DNA of 64,000 bases from CAG-791 sp963593905 (lineage in GTDB: Bacteria > Bacillota > Clostridia > Lachnospirales > Lachnospiraceae), in contig CAVBBL010000007.1 in the NCBI GenBank assembly GCA_963593905.1, positions 22,636-86,635 of the forward strand. The letters are read 5' to 3'. The notes under the pieces were generated by a model. The model was not told the DNA's origin, searched no databases, and saw only the letters and a list, made by a program, of their open reading frames with translations. The position numbers and the translations under genes are program-made. Shown piece by piece: positions 1 to 8,795 of this stretch (the stretch's first letter is position 1; every line of letters begins with the position of its first letter).

Positions 1-135
1 GGTGGCGACATTTCCCGAAAGAAAAAGCTTCTGGAGAAGCAAAAGGAAGGTAAGAAGCGCATGCAGATGGTAGGCAGCGTGGAAATTCCAAAGGAAGCCT
101 TCATGAATGTACTGAAATTAGACAGCACAGACTAA
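1..135 (+). CDS. lepA: Elongation factor 4 (LepA), 3' end only
   Basis: The window opens inside this gene; only the last 44 codons and the TAA stop are present. The reading GGDISRKKKLLEKQKEGKKR matches the highly conserved C-terminal tail of LepA/EF4, the ribosome-associated translational GTPase that back-translocates stalled ribosomes. The GTPase domains lie upstream of the window. The gene is followed after 39 bases by hemW, the lepA-hemW order common in Firmicutes, which supports the call. Confidence 0.93.
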   Translation, partial: GGDISRKKKLLEKQKEGKKRMQMVGSVEIPKEAFMNVLKLDSTD

Positions 136-174
136 AGAGAATCATCTTTGCAGAATTCTCTTCAAGAGGTAGCT

Positions 175-1422
175 ATGACAGAACAGAGCAGCGAAAAATC
201 TGTGATTACAGAGAGCGGGAGAGAACTTTCCCCGCTCTCTTTGTATGTGCATATCCCTTTTTGTATACAGAAATGTCTTTACTGTGATTTCCTCTCTGCG
301 CCTGCCGGAGAAGAGAGCAGGCAGGAGTACGTGCAGGCACTTTGCAAGGAAATCCGCGCATCCGCTGCAGCAGACGGACTTTTTTCTGTAAGAGCACAGA
401 AGAGGACGGTGGACACCATCTTTTTGGGCGGGGGGACCCCTTCTCTCTTAAAGCCTGCACAGGTAAAGCAGATTATGGATGCCATCCGGCAATCCTTTTT
501 TATTCTGCCGGAGGCAGAAATCAGCATGGAAGCCAATCCTGGGACAGTAACCGAGGAAAGTCTGCGGGCATACAGAAGCCTTGGAATCAATCGGCTTTCA
601 CTGGGGGTGCAGTCCCTGGCGGATGAAGAGTTAAAGGCTTTGGGACGGATTCACACAGCCATTCAGGCAAAGCAGGCTTATGGAATGGCCAGAAAAGCAG
701 GATTTGCCAATATTAATATCGATCTGATGTCTGCGCTGCCGGGGCAAACAAGGGAAAGCTATCAGAGAACACTGGAGGAGGTGTGCCGTTGGCAGCCGGA
801 ACATATTTCAGCTTATAGCCTGATTCTGGAGGAGGGTACGCCTTTTTATACTATGGAGCTGGCATTGCCGGATGAGGAGACAGAACGGTGGATGTATCAT
901 CAGACCAAGGAGCAGCTGTCGATGCATGGCTACGAGCGCTATGAGATTTCCAATTATGCCGGACGAAAGGAAGGGATTGCGGAAAGTACAGAAGCAGGGA
1001 CAGAGGATATTTGGCTTTGCCGACATAATAAAGGCTATTGGACTGGCCATGATTATCTGGGACTGGGACTGGGAGCCTCTTCTATGACAGACCATGTTCG
1101 CTTTCATAATACATGCGTATTAAAGGATTATCTGCATAATTCCGGTCAGCCGTCTCTGCTGCGTCAAGAGATTCACACCCTTTCTGTACAGGAGCAGATG
1201 GAGGAGTTCATGTTTTTGGGACTACGCCTGACGAAGGGTATTTCCGAGACGGATTTTCGTCAGCGATTCGGACAGAAGATAGAAGAAGTTTACGGGAAAG
1301 TACTTGTCGGACATGTAAAGCAGGGACTTTTAAAGAGGATGGATGGCAGAAGCTTTCTGACGGATTTCGGAATGGATGTGAGTAACCGCGTTATGGCGGA
1401 TTATCTGTTGGATATTTCGTAG
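175..1422 (+). CDS. hemW: HemW-type radical SAM protein (heme chaperone, formerly HemN-like)
   Basis: A 415-residue radical SAM enzyme. The cluster motif CIQKCLYCDF near residue 30 is the CxxxCxxC form used by HemW/HemN, followed by FLGGGTPSLL, EANPGT, NRLSLGVQS and HISAYSLILEEGTPFY, all hallmarks of the family. HemW proteins bind heme and a 4Fe-4S cluster and are thought to deliver heme rather than oxidise coproporphyrinogen. I chose ATG 175 because AAGAGGT sits 4 bases upstream; a TTG at 148 is in frame but has no ribosome site. Length is normal for the family. It follows lepA closely and is probably co-transcribed with it. Confidence 0.93.
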   Translation: MTEQSSEKSVITESGRELSPLSLYVHIPFCIQKCLYCDFLSAPAGEESRQEYVQALCKEIRASAAADGLFSVRAQKRTVDTIFLGGGTPSLLKPAQVKQIMDAIRQSFFILPEAEISMEANPGTVTEESLRAYRSLGINRLSLGVQSLADEELKALGRIHTAIQAKQAYGMARKAGFANINIDLMSALPGQTRESYQRTLEEVCRWQPEHISAYSLILEEGTPFYTMELALPDEETERWMYHQTKEQLSMHGYERYEISNYAGRKEGIAESTEAGTEDIWLCRHNKGYWTGHDYLGLGLGASSMTDHVRFHNTCVLKDYLHNSGQPSLLRQEIHTLSVQEQMEEFMFLGLRLTKGISETDFRQRFGQKIEEVYGKVLVGHVKQGLLKRMDGRSFLTDFGMDVSNRVMADYLLDIS

Positions 1423-1527
1423 CCTCCACTCTCAAAGAAGAGGTGGGGGAATGACTAAGACTTCTCACACTAATAAGGGGAGAAAGGCTTGAATGAATAA
1501 TTTGTACGGGATATTTTAGCAAAAAGG

Positions 1528-1557
1528 TTGACAGGAGTACTGCTGGTTGCATAGTAT
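1528..1557 (+). promoter_or_regulatory. Candidate sigma-70-type promoter for the GH25 gene
   Basis: TTGACA at 1528-1533 and TAGTAT at 1552-1557 are separated by 18 bases, about 100 bases ahead of the TTG start at 1660. The -35 box is perfect and the -10 box matches 4 of 6. The rest of the 237-base gap between hemW and the GH25 gene shows no ORF with a ribosome site. Confidence 0.4.
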
Positions 1558-1659
1558 TAGAAATGCATGCATGAATATACATAAAAAAGTACAGATGTTA
1601 CAAGTGTAAACATAAAATAGAACAAATGTTACAGGAATTTTTCAGAAAAGGGGATAATT

Positions 1660-3051
1660 TTGGGTAAGAAACAGGGTTTGTCTTTTTGGAAAACAGTAAA
1701 ACTGGCGGCTGCGGCAGCCACTGCTGCTTTGGTCATTACACTGGCAGTGCCGGGCGCAAGGATGGAGACACAGGCAGCGCAGGCGAAGGGAATTGATGTG
1801 TCTGCCTATCAGGGAGCCATCAACTGGCAGGCAGTAAAAAACAGCGGTGTTTCCTTTGCTATGATTCGTGTAGGCAATACCGCTTATGGTATTGATACCT
1901 ACTTTGCACAGAATATGATCGGGGCTAATGCGGCCGGTCTTCGTGTGGGATGTTATGTATACACCTACGCGACTACGGCGGCGCAGGCTGTGCAGGAGGC
2001 ACAGTTTGTTCTTTCTGCGGTGGCACCTTATACGGTTTCTTTCCCTATTGCTATTGATGTCGAGGATCAGGTGCATAAGTCACTGTCTGCAGCACAGCAG
2101 GCGGAGATCGTCAATGCTTTCTGCGCTACGATTTATAATGCCGGCTATACACCCATGGTCTATGCCTCTCGGAACTGGTTTCTGGAGAGAATGGGTCCGG
2201 TGGCCTGGGATCACTGGGTAGCTCAGTACAATACCTATTGTGATTATCCGGGCTATGCTATGTGGCAGGCCAGCAGCAGCGGCAGTGTGCCGGGTATCGC
2301 AGGCCGTGTGGATGTGGATTATCTGTTTAAGGATTATTTCACATTGATCGTGGCTAACGGATTCTCAGAGAGAAACGGTAATACCTATTATTACAAGAAT
2401 TATAAACAGCAGGTAGGCTTACAGACCATCAATAATAAGCTCTATTTCTTTGATGCTACCGGTGTGATGTATAAGGGCTGGTTGGGTGCCGGCGCTGCCA
2501 AGTATTACTTTACCTCAGATGGTTCCGCAGCAGTGGGCTGGCAGACCATCGAGAACGCCAAGTACTATTTCGGCGCAGACGGACTGGCTGTGACCGGTGT
2601 CTATCCCATCGGCGGTGCGAACTATCTCTTTGATGCCAACGGTGTAATGACCACAGGTTGGTTTGATTTTGGCGGTGCTAAGCTCTACTTCGGTGCAGAC
2701 GGCAAGATGGTGACCGGCTTACAGACCATCGGTACCGATACCTATTACTTTGATGCAGCAACAGGTGCTATGCTGACTGGTCTGCAGAATACCGCCACCG
2801 GCGTCCACTACTTCGGTGCAGACGGCAAGATGACCACAGGTCTGGTGACTACCCCCGATGGCAGCACCTATGATTTTGATGGTGCCGGCAACATGCTCAC
2901 AGGCTGGCAGCTCATCGGTACCGGTTATTATTACTTCGGCGCAGACGGCAAGATGCTGACCAATGCCACATTTACCGATAAAGCAGGCATGCCTGTGACG
3001 GTAGATGCTACGGGGTTGATGATTGCGCCTGCAGGCTATATACCGCAGTAA
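1660..3051 (+). CDS. Secreted GH25 muramidase with C-terminal choline/glucan-binding-type repeats
   Basis: Encodes 463 residues. A signal peptide (charged start, then a long Ala-rich hydrophobic core to about residue 40) is followed by a GH25 lysozyme domain at roughly 43-230: GIDVSAYQG at its start and the acidic IAIDVEDQ segment with the likely catalytic Asp/Glu. From about 240 to the end there are tandem repeats of about 20 residues with the pattern GWQTIENAKYYFGADG, as in cell-wall-binding (choline/glucan-binding) repeats. GH25 enzymes cleave the MurNAc-GlcNAc bond of peptidoglycan. The start is TTG with AAAGGGGAT upstream. It could be an autolysin or act on neighbouring cells. The repeats could bind teichoic acid or polysaccharide; the ligand is not shown. 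Confidence 0.9.
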   Translation: MGKKQGLSFWKTVKLAAAAATAALVITLAVPGARMETQAAQAKGIDVSAYQGAINWQAVKNSGVSFAMIRVGNTAYGIDTYFAQNMIGANAAGLRVGCYVYTYATTAAQAVQEAQFVLSAVAPYTVSFPIAIDVEDQVHKSLSAAQQAEIVNAFCATIYNAGYTPMVYASRNWFLERMGPVAWDHWVAQYNTYCDYPGYAMWQASSSGSVPGIAGRVDVDYLFKDYFTLIVANGFSERNGNTYYYKNYKQQVGLQTINNKLYFFDATGVMYKGWLGAGAAKYYFTSDGSAAVGWQTIENAKYYFGADGLAVTGVYPIGGANYLFDANGVMTTGWFDFGGAKLYFGADGKMVTGLQTIGTDTYYFDAATGAMLTGLQNTATGVHYFGADGKMTTGLVTTPDGSTYDFDGAGNMLTGWQLIGTGYYYFGADGKMLTNATFTDKAGMPVTVDATGLMIAPAGYIPQ

Positions 3052-3229
3052 CAAGGCGTTAAACCTGTGTATCACAGTAATAAGGTAGTAAACCTGGATA
3101 CAGCAGTATACGGGTGTTAAACCTGAATTACCTGATTTCTCCTTCATTCTCGCAGGAAAATTTGCAAAATAAATTTATATTCACAGCGAAAAAGGATATT
3201 TACATCTTTTATACTCTCTGCTATTCTGA

Positions 3230-3272
3230 AAAAGAAGCAGCCGGAACCGAAAGGCGCCGGCTGCTTTTCTTA
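3230..3272 (+). terminator. Rho-independent terminator after the GH25 gene
   Basis: GCAGCCGG (3237-3244) pairs with CCGGCTGC (3257-3264) and is followed by TTTTCTT; A-rich bases upstream extend the stem. The remaining gap to 3466 is AT-rich with no supported gene. Just after the GH25 stop, TTAAACCTG-like words recur three times (3057-3125). Confidence 0.8.
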
Positions 3273-3466
3273 TATCATCTCTTTCAAATTTATCTTTTTC
3301 TAAGTCTATTTTTTTTAAATCCAGCTTTTCTTAATTTTTCTAAATTGGAATAACAAGTTTCAAACTGATAACAAGATAGTCTTTCATTTTCTGTAATAAT
3401 CTTTCATTTACCCAATTTTCTCAATTCCCTAAATTCCCAAATTCTATGTGTGCAAGGAGTGATTTC

Positions 3467-5023
3467 ATGTTCAGCAGTGTTTGTACAGGAGCGGTAAGCG
3501 GCATTAACAGCTATTTGATGCAGGTGGAAACGGATATAGCGGATGGATTACCTTCGTTTACTATGGTGGGCTTTTTAAGCGGAGAGGTAAAGGAGGCTGG
3601 GGAGCGGGTGCGGGTTGCTCTTAAAAATGCCGGCGTGAAATTGCCGCCCATGCGCATTACCGTGAACTTTTCTCCTGCAGATATTCCCAAGCGGGGAATG
3701 GTGGTGGATCTGCCGGTGGCAGCCGGTATTCTCTGCTCGTTGGAACTTCTTCCTGCTAAGGCACTGGAGGGTGTGCTGATTGTGGGAGAACTCGGGCTTA
3801 ATGGAGAAGTAAAGCCAGTCCGTGGTGTGCTGCCTATCACCGCAGAGGCCGTCAGATGTGGGAGAAAGGTCTGCATTGTGCCTGCCGATAATGTGAAGGA
3901 AGGTGCTGTGGTGCAGGATATTAAGGTGGTGGGCGTCCATACTTTGCAGGAGATGTTGGCCTATTTGCTGACACCGGTGGATAAAAGAGACGCACTGCTT
4001 CCTCCCGGACATGTGAATCTGGAGATGTTGTTTGGGCAGTCCATGCAGGACGGTATACCGGACTTTGCGGAGATTCATGGACAGAAGGCTGTCAAAAGAG
4101 CATTGGAGATAGCAGCCGCAGGATTTCATAATGTCATAATGATTGGTCCGCCCGGTTCGGGGAAGACTATGCTGGCAAAGCGGCTGCCGGGGATACTGCC
4201 GCCGCTTTCCATGGAAGAGAGCATGGAGGTGACCACCGTCTACAGTGTGGCGGGCATGCTGCCGGCAGAGAAACCGCTGGTGACGGAACGTCCCTTTATG
4301 ATGCCTCATCACACTACTACCAGACAGGCTCTGGCAGGGGGAGGGGCTGTTCCAAGGCCGGGAGCCATATCCCTGGCGCACAGAGGGGTTCTGTTTCTGG
4401 ATGAATTGCCGGAATTTGGCAGAGAGACATTAGATATCCTGCGGCAGCCCCTGGAGGATCATGAAATCACTATTGCCCGCAGCGCCGGTACCTTTCGTTA
4501 TCCTGCTCGTTTCATGCTGGCGGCAGCTATGAATCCATGTCCTTGCGGCTATTATCCGGACAGGAAGAGATGCCGCTGTACAGACAGGGAGGTCAATCGC
4601 TATCTTCAGAGAATCAGCGGACCGGTATTAGACCGTATTGATTTGGCTACGCAGGCACCACAGGTCTGTGTGGAAGCATTGCAAAACCGCCAAAAGGAAG
4701 AAAGCAGCGAGAGTATTCGTGAGAGAGTGCTGAAAGCCAGAGAGAGACAGCAGGCGAGATTTGCCGGCACATCGCTTTATTTTAATGGAGATATGGGGGC
4801 AAGGGATGTGGAGAAATACTGCATATTAGGAGGCGGAGAAGAGGAATATCTGCGGAGACTTTTTGAAAAGATGCAGCTCAGTGCCAGAGCCTATCACCGC
4901 ATTCTCAAGGTGGCCAGAACGATTGCCGATCTGGAGGGAGAGGAAGAAATCCACCGGAAACACCTGGCAGAGGCCGCTGGCTATCGCATTACAGAGAGGA
5001 CTTATTGGGAGGTGCAGGAATAG
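3467..5023 (+). CDS. comM: YifB/ComM-family Mg-chelatase-like AAA+ ATPase
   Basis: A 518-residue protein with an N-terminal ChlI-like domain (GLPSFTMVG, SPADIPKRG), a AAA+ core with Walker A GPPGSGKT near residue 227 and Walker B FLDELPEF, a Cys-rich insert (CPCGYYPDRKRCRC) and a C-terminal Mg-chelatase helical domain. ComM relatives are hexameric helicases that extend branch migration during integration of taken-up DNA. ATG 3467 has AAGGAGT 6 bases upstream and matches the usual family start better than the in-frame ATG at 3446. It is followed by dprA 20 bases later, consistent with a shared role in transformation or recombination. Confidence 0.9.
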   Translation: MFSSVCTGAVSGINSYLMQVETDIADGLPSFTMVGFLSGEVKEAGERVRVALKNAGVKLPPMRITVNFSPADIPKRGMVVDLPVAAGILCSLELLPAKALEGVLIVGELGLNGEVKPVRGVLPITAEAVRCGRKVCIVPADNVKEGAVVQDIKVVGVHTLQEMLAYLLTPVDKRDALLPPGHVNLEMLFGQSMQDGIPDFAEIHGQKAVKRALEIAAAGFHNVIMIGPPGSGKTMLAKRLPGILPPLSMEESMEVTTVYSVAGMLPAEKPLVTERPFMMPHHTTTRQALAGGGAVPRPGAISLAHRGVLFLDELPEFGRETLDILRQPLEDHEITIARSAGTFRYPARFMLAAAMNPCPCGYYPDRKRCRCTDREVNRYLQRISGPVLDRIDLATQAPQVCVEALQNRQKEESSESIRERVLKARERQQARFAGTSLYFNGDMGARDVEKYCILGGGEEEYLRRLFEKMQLSARAYHRILKVARTIADLEGEEEIHRKHLAEAAGYRITERTYWEVQE

Positions 5024-5043
5024 CAAAAAGGAAGGGGTGTCTG

Positions 5044-6372
5044 ATGACAGAAGCTAGTGTTTATGCCTATTGGCTGTATTCCATAAGTGGTTTGGGCAGC
5101 AGAGCAATCTGGCTGCTTCGAAACGCATGGTTCAGGAAAAAAGAGAAAAAGTCAGATGATGAAAAAAAAATAAAAGAAATAGATGAAATAAATAAAACGA
5201 ATGAAATAAAAGAATCAAATGAAATGGATGAAATAAAAGAGACCAATAAAATAAAAGAGACCAGTGATGTAAATGAGACAAATAAAGTAAAAGAAACACA
5301 GGAATCAGATTTTGCAAGGTCAATTTATTTCATGGAGGAAGAAGCATTAAAGTCACTCTGCTGCATTGCTTGGGGAGAAAGTATAAGAAGTGTAAAAAAG
5401 GCAGAACAGATTCTTCTTGGAAGAAAAGAAGCGCAGGTACTGAAAAAGAGAGAAAAGGAACTACAGGAATTTTTCAAAAGAGGCATTTCGTTTTATAGCA
5501 TGGAAGATCCTGCTTATCCCAAACGGCTTCGAGAAATCCCGGATCCTCCCTACGGACTTTTTGTAAAAGGCAGGCTGCCGGATCATGCTCGTCCCTGTGT
5601 GGCTATCATAGGCGCCAGAATGGCCTCCGCCTACGGCAGGGAGCAGGCCAGGAGATTTGCAAAAGAGTTGGCAGAAAACGGTATACAAATCGTCTCCGGC
5701 ATGGCCAGAGGAATCGATGGTATTGCGGAGCGCGCTGCTTTTGACGGTGGCGGTGTCTCTTTTGCAGTATTAGGAAGCGGTGTAGATGTATGTTACCCCA
5801 GGGAAAATCAAAATCTCTATGATCGAACAGTGAAGGAGGGAGGTGTTATCAGCGAGTATTTTCCGGGCATGCAGCCCTTGGCACAGTTTTTTCCGGCCAG
5901 AAACCGGATCATTTCCGGATTGGCAGAGGTGCTTTTGGTGGTGGAGGCCAGAGCGCATTCCGGTACATTGATCACGGTTGATATGGCGCTGGAACAGGGA
6001 AAGGAGGTCTTTGCTATACCGGGACGTGTCAGTGATGCGCTGAGCTTTGGATGCAACAGATTGATCAGACAGGGTGCCGGCATCGCCATGGAACCCAGGG
6101 ATATTCTGGAATATTTCTACGGCATCTCTAAGGAGGAGACGACAGGAGAGGCACAGAGAGCAGTATTTCCTCTTTCTGAGATGGAAAAACTTCTGTATGA
6201 TCTATTGGAACCACTGGACGCCCAAAACCTGGATGACATAACGCAGGCAGCAGAAGAAAAACTGGGACGCAGGGTAGAGATTCCGGAGGTTACACAGGGC
6301 ATCATGCAGCTGATTCTGTATGGAATGGCAAGGGAAGATGGCATGGGAAGATACAGAAGAGAGGCGGATTGA
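5044..6372 (+). CDS. dprA: DNA-processing protein DprA with a low-complexity insertion
   Basis: Encodes 442 residues. DprA binds incoming single-stranded DNA and loads RecA. The Rossmann-like core is clear: VAIIGARMAS, GIQIVSGMARGIDG, VLGSGVDVCYP, FPARNRIISG and AHSGTLITVDMALEQG, followed by a C-terminal winged-helix region. The N-terminal helical domain is interrupted at about residues 31-88 by a Lys/Glu/Asn/Thr-rich repeat (units such as NEIKESNEMDEIKETNKIKE) encoded by A-rich DNA at 5134-5307. This segment is unusual for the family, which is normally 360-380 residues. ATG 5044 has AAGGAAGGGG upstream; the in-frame start at 5005 lies inside comM. Confidence 0.93.
   Translation: MTEASVYAYWLYSISGLGSRAIWLLRNAWFRKKEKKSDDEKKIKEIDEINKTNEIKESNEMDEIKETNKIKETSDVNETNKVKETQESDFARSIYFMEEEALKSLCCIAWGESIRSVKKAEQILLGRKEAQVLKKREKELQEFFKRGISFYSMEDPAYPKRLREIPDPPYGLFVKGRLPDHARPCVAIIGARMASAYGREQARRFAKELAENGIQIVSGMARGIDGIAERAAFDGGGVSFAVLGSGVDVCYPRENQNLYDRTVKEGGVISEYFPGMQPLAQFFPARNRIISGLAEVLLVVEARAHSGTLITVDMALEQGKEVFAIPGRVSDALSFGCNRLIRQGAGIAMEPRDILEYFYGISKEETTGEAQRAVFPLSEMEKLLYDLLEPLDAQNLDDITQAAEEKLGRRVEIPEVTQGIMQLILYGMAREDGMGRYRREAD
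5134..5307 (+). repeat. Degenerate A-rich coding repeat inside dprA
   Basis: Short imperfect units reading roughly GAAATAAAAGAAWCNAAT recur here in frame and encode E-I-K-E-T/S-N-type repeats. The composition is far more A-rich than the flanking dprA sequence. Confidence 0.7.
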
Positions 6373-6384
6373 AGTGAAATTTAT

Positions 6385-6413
6385 TTGACTTTTGGAAAAA
6401 TGATCAATATAAT
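6385..6413 (+). promoter_or_regulatory. Strong candidate promoter for the MATE leader transcript
   Basis: TTGACT (6385-6390), 17 bases, TATAAT (6408-6413). It lies just after dprA and about 230 bases ahead of the MATE start, so transcripts would begin with a leader containing the structures listed next. Confidence 0.65.
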
Positions 6414-6423
6414 ACTCGTCAGA

Positions 6424-6467
6424 CGAGTAGCAGACCTGCGTAAATCCAGTTTGGCTACTCGTTTTTT
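6424..6467 (+). terminator. First leader hairpin, terminator-like
   Basis: CGAGTAGC (6424-6431) pairs with GCTACTCG (6454-6461), followed by six T. It starts only about 10 bases after the -10 box at 6408, so it could end dprA transcripts or end a very short leader RNA. Confidence 0.6.
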
Positions 6468-6506
6468 ATTTAAGTGCATGAAATTTAAAAACGGAATACG
6501 GTTACT

Positions 6507-6564
6507 AAAAAGTGTGTAGCTTATCAGCGTAAGTCCAACTTACGGGATAGGAGCACACTTTTTT
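6507..6564 (+). promoter_or_regulatory. Second leader hairpin with terminator tail; candidate guanidine-IV (mepA-type) element
   Basis: Outer arms AAAAAGTGTG (6507-6516) and CACACTTTTTT (6554-6564), a middle stem CTTATC/GATAGG, and an inner stem CGTAAGT/ACTTACG with loop CCA. The ACGGGATAGGAG stretch on the 3' side and the position directly before a MATE gene recall mepA-type (guanidine-IV) riboswitches, which are known upstream of MATE exporters in Clostridia. The riboswitch assignment is from memory of the family and is tentative; the hairpin with T-run is directly visible. Confidence 0.45.
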
Positions 6565-6580
6565 AGTGGAAAAAAAAGGA

Positions 6581-6636
6581 GGAAAATCCTCTCCTCGCCA
6601 GAGGGCTCGGATTTTTCCTTCGGAAAAACAAGGAGG
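6581..6636 (+). promoter_or_regulatory. Competing hairpins just before the MATE ribosome site
   Basis: GGATTTTTCC (6609-6618) can pair upstream with GGAAAATCC (6581-6589), or its TTTTTCC can pair downstream with GGAAAAA (6622-6628). The two pairings exclude each other. The ribosome site AAGGAGG (6630-6636) follows directly, so the choice could affect translation. Confidence 0.4.
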
Positions 6637-6641
6637 ATTGT

Positions 6642-8006
6642 ATGGCGGAGAATAGTAAGATGAAGGATATGCCCGTGAATAAGCTTATGTTGGAGATGGG
6701 GATACCCATGATTTTATCTATGGCATTGCAGGCGGTTTACAATATTGTGGACAGTGCCTTTGTGGGGAATATGAAGAACGGGAGCGAGGCAGCGCTTAAT
6801 GCACTGACTTTGGTATTTCCGGTGCAGATGCTCATGGTGGCGGTTGCGATCGGAACAGGGGTGGGAACCAATGCATTGTTGGCACGGATGCTTGGCGAGC
6901 AAAATTATAAAAGGGCGGCAAAGGCTGCGGGCAACAGTCTATTCCTTGGTTTTATCATTTATGGAATATGTCTGCTGTTTGGTATTTTTGGTGTGAAAGC
7001 ATACATTTCCTCTCAAACGGCTGATGCCCAGGTCATTGGGATGGGAACGGATTATCTGCGGATATGCTGTGTGTTTTCCTTTGGCATTGTGTTCTTTTCT
7101 TTATTTGAAAAGCTGCTGCAGGCGACCGGCCGTTCTGTCTATTCCACTATTGGACAGGTGTTCGGCGCTGTGGTTAATATCATCCTGGATCCCATTATGA
7201 TCTACGGTATTGGGCCGGTGCCGGAAATGGGCGTAAACGGCGCAGCCTACGCAACGGTGATCGGGCAGATTTCTTCTGCCTTGCTTTTGTATATTTTTCA
7301 CAGAAGACTGAACAGGGAATTTGAACATGGTATCAAGTACATGAAACCTGAGGGGAGTATGATCAGAGGCATCTATGCCATCGGCCTTCCTGCTATCATT
7401 GCCCAGGCACTTATGTCCATTATGGTATATGCTATGAACATGATCCTGAAATTTAATCCTTCTGCGCAAACCGCTTATGGACTATTCTATAAAGTGCAGC
7501 AATTCGTATTGTTTATGGCTTTCGGATTAAGAGATGCCATCACACCAATCATTGCCTTTGCCTATGGAATGCACAGTAAGAAGCGGATACAGGATGGCAT
7601 CAAATACGGGCTGCTCTATACTGTCATACTGATGATTGCCGGTACTGCGATTACAGAGGGATTTCCCGGGGATTTTGCGACCCTGTTCAATGCAGGAGAT
7701 TCAAGAGAATATTTTATCAGTGCTATGAGAATTATTCCTGTTAGTTTTATTTTTGCCGGCATCAACGTGGCCTATCAGGGGATTTATCAGGCTTTGGAAA
7801 GCGGGATGGAGTCTTTGGTGATCTCTCTTTTAAGACAGCTGGTGATTATATTACCCGTGGCGTCGATTTTTGCTGTGTTGGTAAGAAATGGTCAGATGGG
7901 TACTTCTATGATTTGGTGGGCATTTCCCATCACCGAGATTGCAGCATGCCTGGTGGGATATGTATTTTTAAGGAAGATCAGGAAAAAGGTGGAAAGTCTA
8001 AGCTAA
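6642..8006 (+). CDS. MATE-family multidrug/cation antiporter
   Basis: A 454-residue, twelve-helix membrane protein. The start MILSMALQAVYNIVDSAFVG and the paired six-helix halves are typical of MepA/DinF-like MATE exporters, which use Na+ or H+ gradients to expel cationic compounds. AAGGAGG lies 5 bases before ATG 6642. The gene has its own promoter and a structured leader, so expression is likely conditional. The substrate cannot be read from sequence; the leader hints at guanidinium-like compounds but this is inference. Confidence 0.9.
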   Translation: MAENSKMKDMPVNKLMLEMGIPMILSMALQAVYNIVDSAFVGNMKNGSEAALNALTLVFPVQMLMVAVAIGTGVGTNALLARMLGEQNYKRAAKAAGNSLFLGFIIYGICLLFGIFGVKAYISSQTADAQVIGMGTDYLRICCVFSFGIVFFSLFEKLLQATGRSVYSTIGQVFGAVVNIILDPIMIYGIGPVPEMGVNGAAYATVIGQISSALLLYIFHRRLNREFEHGIKYMKPEGSMIRGIYAIGLPAIIAQALMSIMVYAMNMILKFNPSAQTAYGLFYKVQQFVLFMAFGLRDAITPIIAFAYGMHSKKRIQDGIKYGLLYTVILMIAGTAITEGFPGDFATLFNAGDSREYFISAMRIIPVSFIFAGINVAYQGIYQALESGMESLVISLLRQLVIILPVASIFAVLVRNGQMGTSMIWWAFPITEIAACLVGYVFLRKIRKKVESLS

Positions 8007-8164
8007 GAAAATAAATATTCTTCCTTTGCTTGCGTATTCATTGTAAAAATAAAAATCTCTGTGATCAAATCGTGAAAGAAGTGCCATCATGCATTTGCTG
8101 TTCACGGGCTTTTGAAATCTTCTTATTTTGGATTAGTTTTAGAAGTGATATTTATTTCTCGGAC

Positions 8165-8203
8165 AAAAAAAGATCAGCAGGTAATTACCCGCTGATCTTT
8201 TTC
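8165..8203 (+). terminator. Terminator downstream of MATE gene
   Basis: GATCAGC (8172-8178) pairs with GCTGATC (8191-8197); the loop itself contains GGTAATTACC, so the hairpin is nearly continuous. A-run upstream and TTTTT downstream suggest it works in both directions, also ending the minus-strand small genes at 8264-8571. Confidence 0.85.
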
Positions 8204-8263
8204 CCTTTTTGCTGCCGTCGAGATAGTAATGTCAAGTGTACGGGAATAAGGTACTTACTTTAT

Positions 8264-8341
8264 TTATACTAGAAACATTCCAATCGCGCAGCCGGTAGCG
8301 GTCAGGAAGAGACCTCCAAATAATGCTATTCCTGCAATCAT
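8264..8341 (-). CDS. Micro membrane protein A (25 residues)
   Basis: Minus-strand ORF starting at 8341 with GAAAGGAGA just ahead of ATG. The product MIAGIALFGGLFLTATGCAI (then GMFLV) is one hydrophobic segment. It resembles the neighbouring 36-residue product: both share a LFGGL...TG pattern. No family is recognised. The strong ribosome site and the paralogue argue that it is translated. It could be a small subunit, a membrane regulator or a type I-like toxin; nothing decides between these. Confidence 0.6.
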   Translation of the reverse strand: MIAGIALFGGLFLTATGCAIGMFLV

Positions 8342-8460
8342 AATTTCTCCTTTCATTTGTTTATTGTATGTAGTGTTTTAAAGTAAAAGTTACATTGTCA
8401 GTGTGCTATACACGAGATGACCGAATTAAACACCGACGGTCATCGGCACGTGCAGATGCT

Positions 8461-8571
8461 TTATTGGAAATCCTGTTTTTTTGTCTTGCCGCTTCCACAG
8501 AAATATTCCAAAAGCCCCATGCCCGTTACGCTTACGACCAGTCCACCGAAACATAAAAATAATGTACCCAT
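8461..8571 (-). CDS. Micro membrane protein B (36 residues)
   Basis: Minus-strand ORF starting at 8571 with GAAAGGAGA ahead of ATG. It begins MGTLFLCFGGLVVSVTGMGL, a single membrane segment, and ends in a charged tail (GSGKTKKQ). The hydrophobic part aligns with the 25-residue gene downstream (FGGL, TG). The two lie in tandem, 119 bases apart, divergent from the MerR-methyltransferase gene. Function unknown. Confidence 0.6.
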   Translation of the reverse strand: MGTLFLCFGGLVVSVTGMGLLEYFCGSGKTKKQDFQ

Positions 8572-8795
8572 TTAAATCTCCTTTCATCTTCCTTTGTTGG
8601 ATTATTCGTTGTAAGATTGTTTAAAAGCTTTGTTCTTGCGTTTGTTTTTACTTGATGACCATATCATATTAAACGGAGTGTATTAAAAACGTAACAAGGC
8701 AAAACGGTAGAGATAGGGATAAGCAGATATAAAAAGATTTAAAATCAGAGAGGATATCCATTCATTCTGTAAGATGATTGGATCATGAGGAATCC

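Noticed and set aside
8030..8272. 80-residue plus-strand ORF after the MATE gene
   Set aside because: It reads through the terminator at 8165-8203 and opposite the 25-residue gene; no ribosome site.
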